Below are positions 61,101-64,000 of a stretch of DNA of 64,000 nt, one piece after another. Source of the stretch: Aureococcus anophagefferens. Its lineage: Eukaryota; Sar; Pelagophyceae; Pelagomonadales; Pelagomonadaceae. Position numbers and translations under genes: made by a program. Under the pieces are notes generated by a model. It was not told the origin of the DNA, did no database searches, and was given only the letters and a program-made list of their open reading frames with translations. Where the stretch lies: the NCBI RefSeq assembly GCF_000186865.1, contig NW_008705562.1:280811-344810 (forward strand), given 5' to 3'. Numbering within the stretch: the stretch's first letter is position 1; each line of letters starts with the position of its first letter.

Positions 61101-64000
61101 GCGGTCGAAGCGCGCTCGGAGCAGGGGCTCCAGCGGTTCCAAGAGCGCGTGGAGCGACGGCACGGCGCCCCGCGCGAAGCAGCGGTCCGGCAGATCGACG
61201 AGCACGACGGGCGGGTGCTGCTTGAGCGCGACCTGGATCGCGGACACGAGCGCGGGTTGGTCCTCGTTGCCCGGCAGGAACTTCGGGTCCTCGCGCCGCG
61301 TCTCCGGCGCGCCCCGCGGCGGCGTCGGCGCCACGACGGTCGCGCCGCCCGTCGCGTCCAGAAACACGCGCGTGAGCGTCCGCGCGTTCGCCCGGGGCCG
61401 CGCGCGCGCGAACGCGCCGCAGAGCCACCGCGCGCCGTCGCCGCAGGGGTCGATGAGCAGCGGCACGCGCTGGAGCTCCGTCGCGACGGCCGCGACGCCC
61501 AGCGCGAAGTTGCCCGTCGAGCCGCCGGGGAGCAGGCCCTTGCCCTCCCAGCGCCGCAACGGCACGCCGCCGTCGCCCGAGCCCCCAAAGTCGCACGCGT
61601 CCTCGTCGCTCAGCGGCGCGCAGAGCGCCGGCGCGGCCGCGGGCAGCTCGACGTGGACCGCGGAGACGCGGGAGGTCTTCGGTTCCAGCCCCAGGGGCCC
61701 GTCGCCGCCGGCCTTCGGGAGGCGGCAGAGCTTGCGCACGGTTCCCACAAAGTCGGAGCGGCGGCTCCCGCCGAGCGGCAGCGCGCACGCGAACGACACG
61801 GCCGCGGCGGCGCCGCACGCGGCCGCGGGCAGCGCCGCGTGCTGCGCGGCGAGCGCCGCCGCGCGGCCGTCCCAGCGCATGAGCGTCGACTCGATCTCCT
61901 TGAAGCGGCCGAGCGCCGTGCGATGCTTCCGGCCCAGCTCGTGCGCGAGCTCGTCCGTCTCCGCGCCGAAGCGCCGCGCGTCGACCTGCGTGGAATTCAA
62001 ATCTTCAACCCGACTTCAAATGTGAGCATATGTGACAGTCTTGACGCAAGCTCTTTGGCTGTGCTTCGAGAACTCGACGAGAGCAATCGATTCGTCCACA
62101 AATCAGCCGAATCGACTTCGATGTGACCGAGCTAGAGAATTCTCAAGTTTGGTCAGGACCACCCAAACCAGTGGTTGAATTCGGCACAGGCGTCGACGAC
62201 GGCGACCTTGGCGGCCTTCTCCGCGACCTGGGCCGCCTCGAAGGCGTCGAGCTCGAGCGCGTGCTTCTCGGACGCCGCGGCGTCGGCTTTCCTCGCGTCC
62301 TGGGCCGACGCCCAGGCCGCGAGCGTCTGGGGCACGCAGAGCGCCTTCCAGACGGCGCAGCAGCACCGGACCCAGACGCTGACGGGCACGCCGACGGCCA
62401 GGCCCGCCTGGCCCATGCGCCTCACGGAGGACGCGACGGTCGACGGGTCCGCGAGCGCGCGCTCCGCCTGGGCGACGCCGTGGGCCCACGCGTGGCGCTT
62501 CTCCGCGTGCGTGTCGCCCGGCGTGTCGTCGTTGTCGTCCTCGAAGTCGCGCGCCGCGGCCTTGCAGGCCCGGCCGTACCACTCGCCGACGAGCTTGGGA
62601 AAGTCCGTCCGTATGAAGAGCTCCCAGCCCTCTTCCGGCGACGGCGCCTGGATGAGCAGCAGGGACGACAGGGCTTCCAAAATCTTCTTCACGGGCTTCG
62701 CCGCCGGGAGGTCGCCGATGCCGCCGCCGCCCGCGGCCGCGGCCGTCAGCGTCTCCGTCGACGCCTCGTAGTCGCCGACGCTCGTCCCCAGGGACTGCTT
62801 GTGCACCGCCGACAGCCGGTTGTAGGCGCTCTCCGTGCGGTTCTTGATGGCCCGCGCGCGCTCCTTGCGCGCGACGACCTCGTCGAAGACGTCCGCGCAC
62901 GATCTTAGCAGCCCCGACGAGTTCTGCGTGAACTGGAACGCCGCGTTCGCCTTGAGCTTCGCCTGCTCCGCCTCCGTCGCCAGATTCTCCGTCGCCGCGC
63001 GCGCCTCCGAGAACTTGCGGAGCCCGAAGGTCACGGACCGCGACGCCGTCGACAGCGCGAGGCCCCGCCAGACCGCGGCCTTGACCGCGGCGACGACCAG
63101 GGTCCGGAGCGCGACGGGCGTCGGCGCCGCGAGGCGCCGCGCGGGGCCGTCGCACGCGGCCGCGGCGCGCTTCGCCGCGAAGTACGCCGCCACGCACAGC
63201 CGCGCGGTGTCGCGCCGCTGCGCGAAGGGCAAAGCCTTGTCGATGAGCGCGCCCGCGTTCGCGGCCCGTTCGTACAAGTTCGCCTGCTTCGCGCCGCGGC
63301 CGCTCCGGTCGTCGTCGCTGAGCCGCGCGACGAACGCGACGAGGGGCGTCCGCCCCTTGAGCCGCTCGTCGTAGTCCTTCCGTCGTTCCACGCCGAGCCA
63401 GCGCCGCGCGGCCGCCTCGCAGCCCGCCTCGTCCGGGTCGTCGAAGCGGTCCACGGCCGCGTAGGGCAGCACCGCCGCGAGCGCGCGCCGCGCGGCCGGG
63501 TGCGCGCAGTTGGAGTCGCCCGCGATGGGCGCCAGGTCGCTCTCGCAGCAGCAGACGACGACCCGTAGGTGCGTGCGCACGCGCGCGGCGTACTCCGCGA
63601 GCGCGACCTCGACGTGGTTCCCGCCGGCCTGCGCGCCGCCCCGCGCGCCCGCGGCCGCGAGCGCGTTGCCGCCCTGCGCGCCGATCTGGGCGTCGAGGTA
63701 GTCCGACACGACCCGCGCCTCGTCGTCGGGCCGGAAGACCCGCGAATCCGCCACCGTGCCCGTGTGCACCGCGGAGAAGAGGTCGTCGAGGCGCCGCGCG
63801 GTCACGCCCGAGTGCGCCCACTGACTGTCCGCGATGACGACGATGGTCGGTTCCCCCCCGCCCGCGGCGAACAAGGCCCGCCGGATGACCTCGTTCCACG
63901 TCGTGTCCGGGTCGCGGCCGGCGCGCACGCCGTTCTTCTCGCGGCTCGCGGCGACGACCGCGCCGCACCCGCGGCCGTCGACTTGGTACGTCGCCGCGTC
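55144..64000 (-). CDS. Dynein heavy chain, 5' part outside window, two frameshifts
   Basis: Minus-strand exons >64000-62198, 61985-59572, 59371-57384, 57182-56880, 56668-56328, 56127-55791 and 55590-55144; all six introns are introners (four family A, two family B). The visible part runs from AAA4 (TTWNEVIRRALFAAGGGEPT, IVVIADSQWAHSGVTARRL) through the stalk coiled coils, AAA5/6 (GRWVLVRHGELAGGWLPVLL) and the C-terminal domain (LKHWPPGGLPPSVWLPGLFR, YRTRVRDDFVATLRVLSNGP, DHWVLRGCAFVCGEV). Pro/Ala-rich inserts lie near 59790-60060. Two coding slips of +2 nt occur: near 60103 (in GGCGACGGCGACCAC) and near 57115 (in GACGCGCGGACG). Whether axonemal or cytoplasmic cannot be told; the sequence is divergent. 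Confidence 0.88.
55591..55790 (-). mobile_element. Introner family A, last intron of dynein heavy chain
   Basis: 200-bp GT-AG intron, phase 0, exact duplication GTGCGGCC. Ends CAGGGCAGGACAAG and CTTGTCCTGCCCAG; joins HACLW to VRPATDDDDDF. Confidence 0.96.
56128..56327 (-). mobile_element. Introner family A in dynein heavy chain
   Basis: 200-bp GC-AG intron, phase 2, exact duplication GCTCGGCC. Ends CAGGGCAGCACAAG and CTCGTGCCGCCCAG. Confidence 0.96.
56669..56879 (-). mobile_element. Introner family B in dynein heavy chain
   Basis: 211-bp GC-AG intron, phase 0, exact duplication GCGCTCGA. The 203-bp element has perfect terminal repeats CTGTGTGGAAA / TTTCCACACAG, unlike family A. The interior carries the block CGTCCAAAAATCAGCCGAA (56775-56793, plus strand) that family A also has. 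Splicing joins VGDH to ALERRWAAAV. Confidence 0.92.
57183..57383 (-). mobile_element. Introner family A in dynein heavy chain, contains one ambiguous base
   Basis: 201-bp GT-AG intron, phase 2, exact duplication GTCGCTGC. One N at 57335 is an extra base relative to the other copies. Ends CGGGGCAGGACAAG and CTTGTCCTGCCCAG; interior inverted relative to 55591-55790. Confidence 0.95.
59372..59571 (-). mobile_element. Introner family A in dynein heavy chain
   Basis: 200-bp GC-AG intron, phase 0, exact duplication GCGGCGCT. Ends CAGGGCAGGAAAAG and CTTTTCCTGCCCAG; joins RYEL to AALEASLPEE. Confidence 0.96.
61986..62197 (-). mobile_element. Introner family B in dynein heavy chain
   Basis: 212-bp GT-AG intron, phase 0, exact duplication GTCGACGC. 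Ends CTGTGCCGAATT and AATTCCACGCAG, a slightly decayed version of the other family B copy. Joins KVAV to VDARRFGAET. Confidence 0.92.

Overview
This is a nuclear fragment of a very GC-rich eukaryote (roughly 70% by eye). I read it as a pelagophyte stramenopile, most probably Aureococcus anophagefferens or a close relative. Four points support that. (1) Several genes start with a hydrophobic signal peptide followed by an A-x-A-(F/L)-x-P junction and a basic, Ala/Pro-rich stretch, which is the bipartite targeting signal of red-derived secondary plastids. (2) Introns are flanked by exact 8-bp target duplications and have inverted-repeat ends, which is the signature of the introner elements known from Micromonas and Aureococcus. 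(3) About half of the introns use GC donors. (4) One ORF carries an in-frame UGA exactly where its family has a conserved Cys, and Aureococcus is known for an unusually large selenoproteome. I see no rRNA, tRNA, CRISPR array or bacterial-type operon.

Layout, left to right: coiled-coil protein (5' part only, -); GNAT acetyltransferase and a type II membrane sulfotransferase-like protein (+); four-helix membrane protein (+); kinesin-6-like motor (-); PAF-acetylhydrolase-like esterase (+); small membrane protein (-); about 1 kb with no clear gene; plastid/periplastid-targeted CDC48-like double AAA ATPase (+); EAG/CNG-type K+ channel (-); a divergent pair of plastid-targeted ribosome recycling factor (-) and RsmB rRNA methyltransferase (+); NCA2-like mitochondrial protein (-, assembly gap); EF-hand protein (+); a giant coiled-coil plus dynamin-like GTPase (-); polytopic membrane protein (+); plastid DMT transporter (-); SH3-like protein (+, gap); VPS53 (+); SPIRAL1/Jupiter-like protein (-); CWC2-like splicing factor (+, frameshift); unknown (-); GYF-WW-myosin-MyTH4 (+); unknown (-); GT4 glycosyltransferase (+); F-box-like protein (-, lower GC, frameshift); JmjC protein (+) tail to tail with TPGS2 (-); small membrane ORF (-); GDAP1-like GST (+); second JmjC protein (+); DUF427 candidate selenoprotein (-); about 0.8 kb with no clear gene; and a dynein heavy chain (-) running off the right edge.

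The window is gene dense: most neighbours are separated by 10-200 bp, and many are divergent or convergent pairs. Three introner families supply 16 of the roughly 23 introns I can place. Family A is a 192-bp element giving 200-bp introns (12 copies, three of them decayed). Family B is about 203 bp (2 copies). Family C is only 80 bp (2 copies). In 13 copies the 8-bp duplication is exact or nearly so and begins with GT or GC, and that duplication supplies the 5' splice site while the element supplies the AG. In three decayed copies the duplication is partial. All copies lie inside coding regions. A and B share an internal block although their ends differ.

Functional threads are microtubule motors and tubulin modification (kinesin-6, dynein heavy chain, TPGS2, SPIRAL1-like), plastid gene expression and protein import (RRF, RsmB, CDC48-like, DMT transporter), endomembrane traffic (VPS53, dynamin-like, myosin), and oxygen- or redox-linked enzymes (two JmjC proteins, GST-like, DUF427). 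Several models carry +1/+2 frameshifts in short GC repeats (CWC2-like, F-box-like, dynein twice); these may be draft-assembly errors or real lesions.
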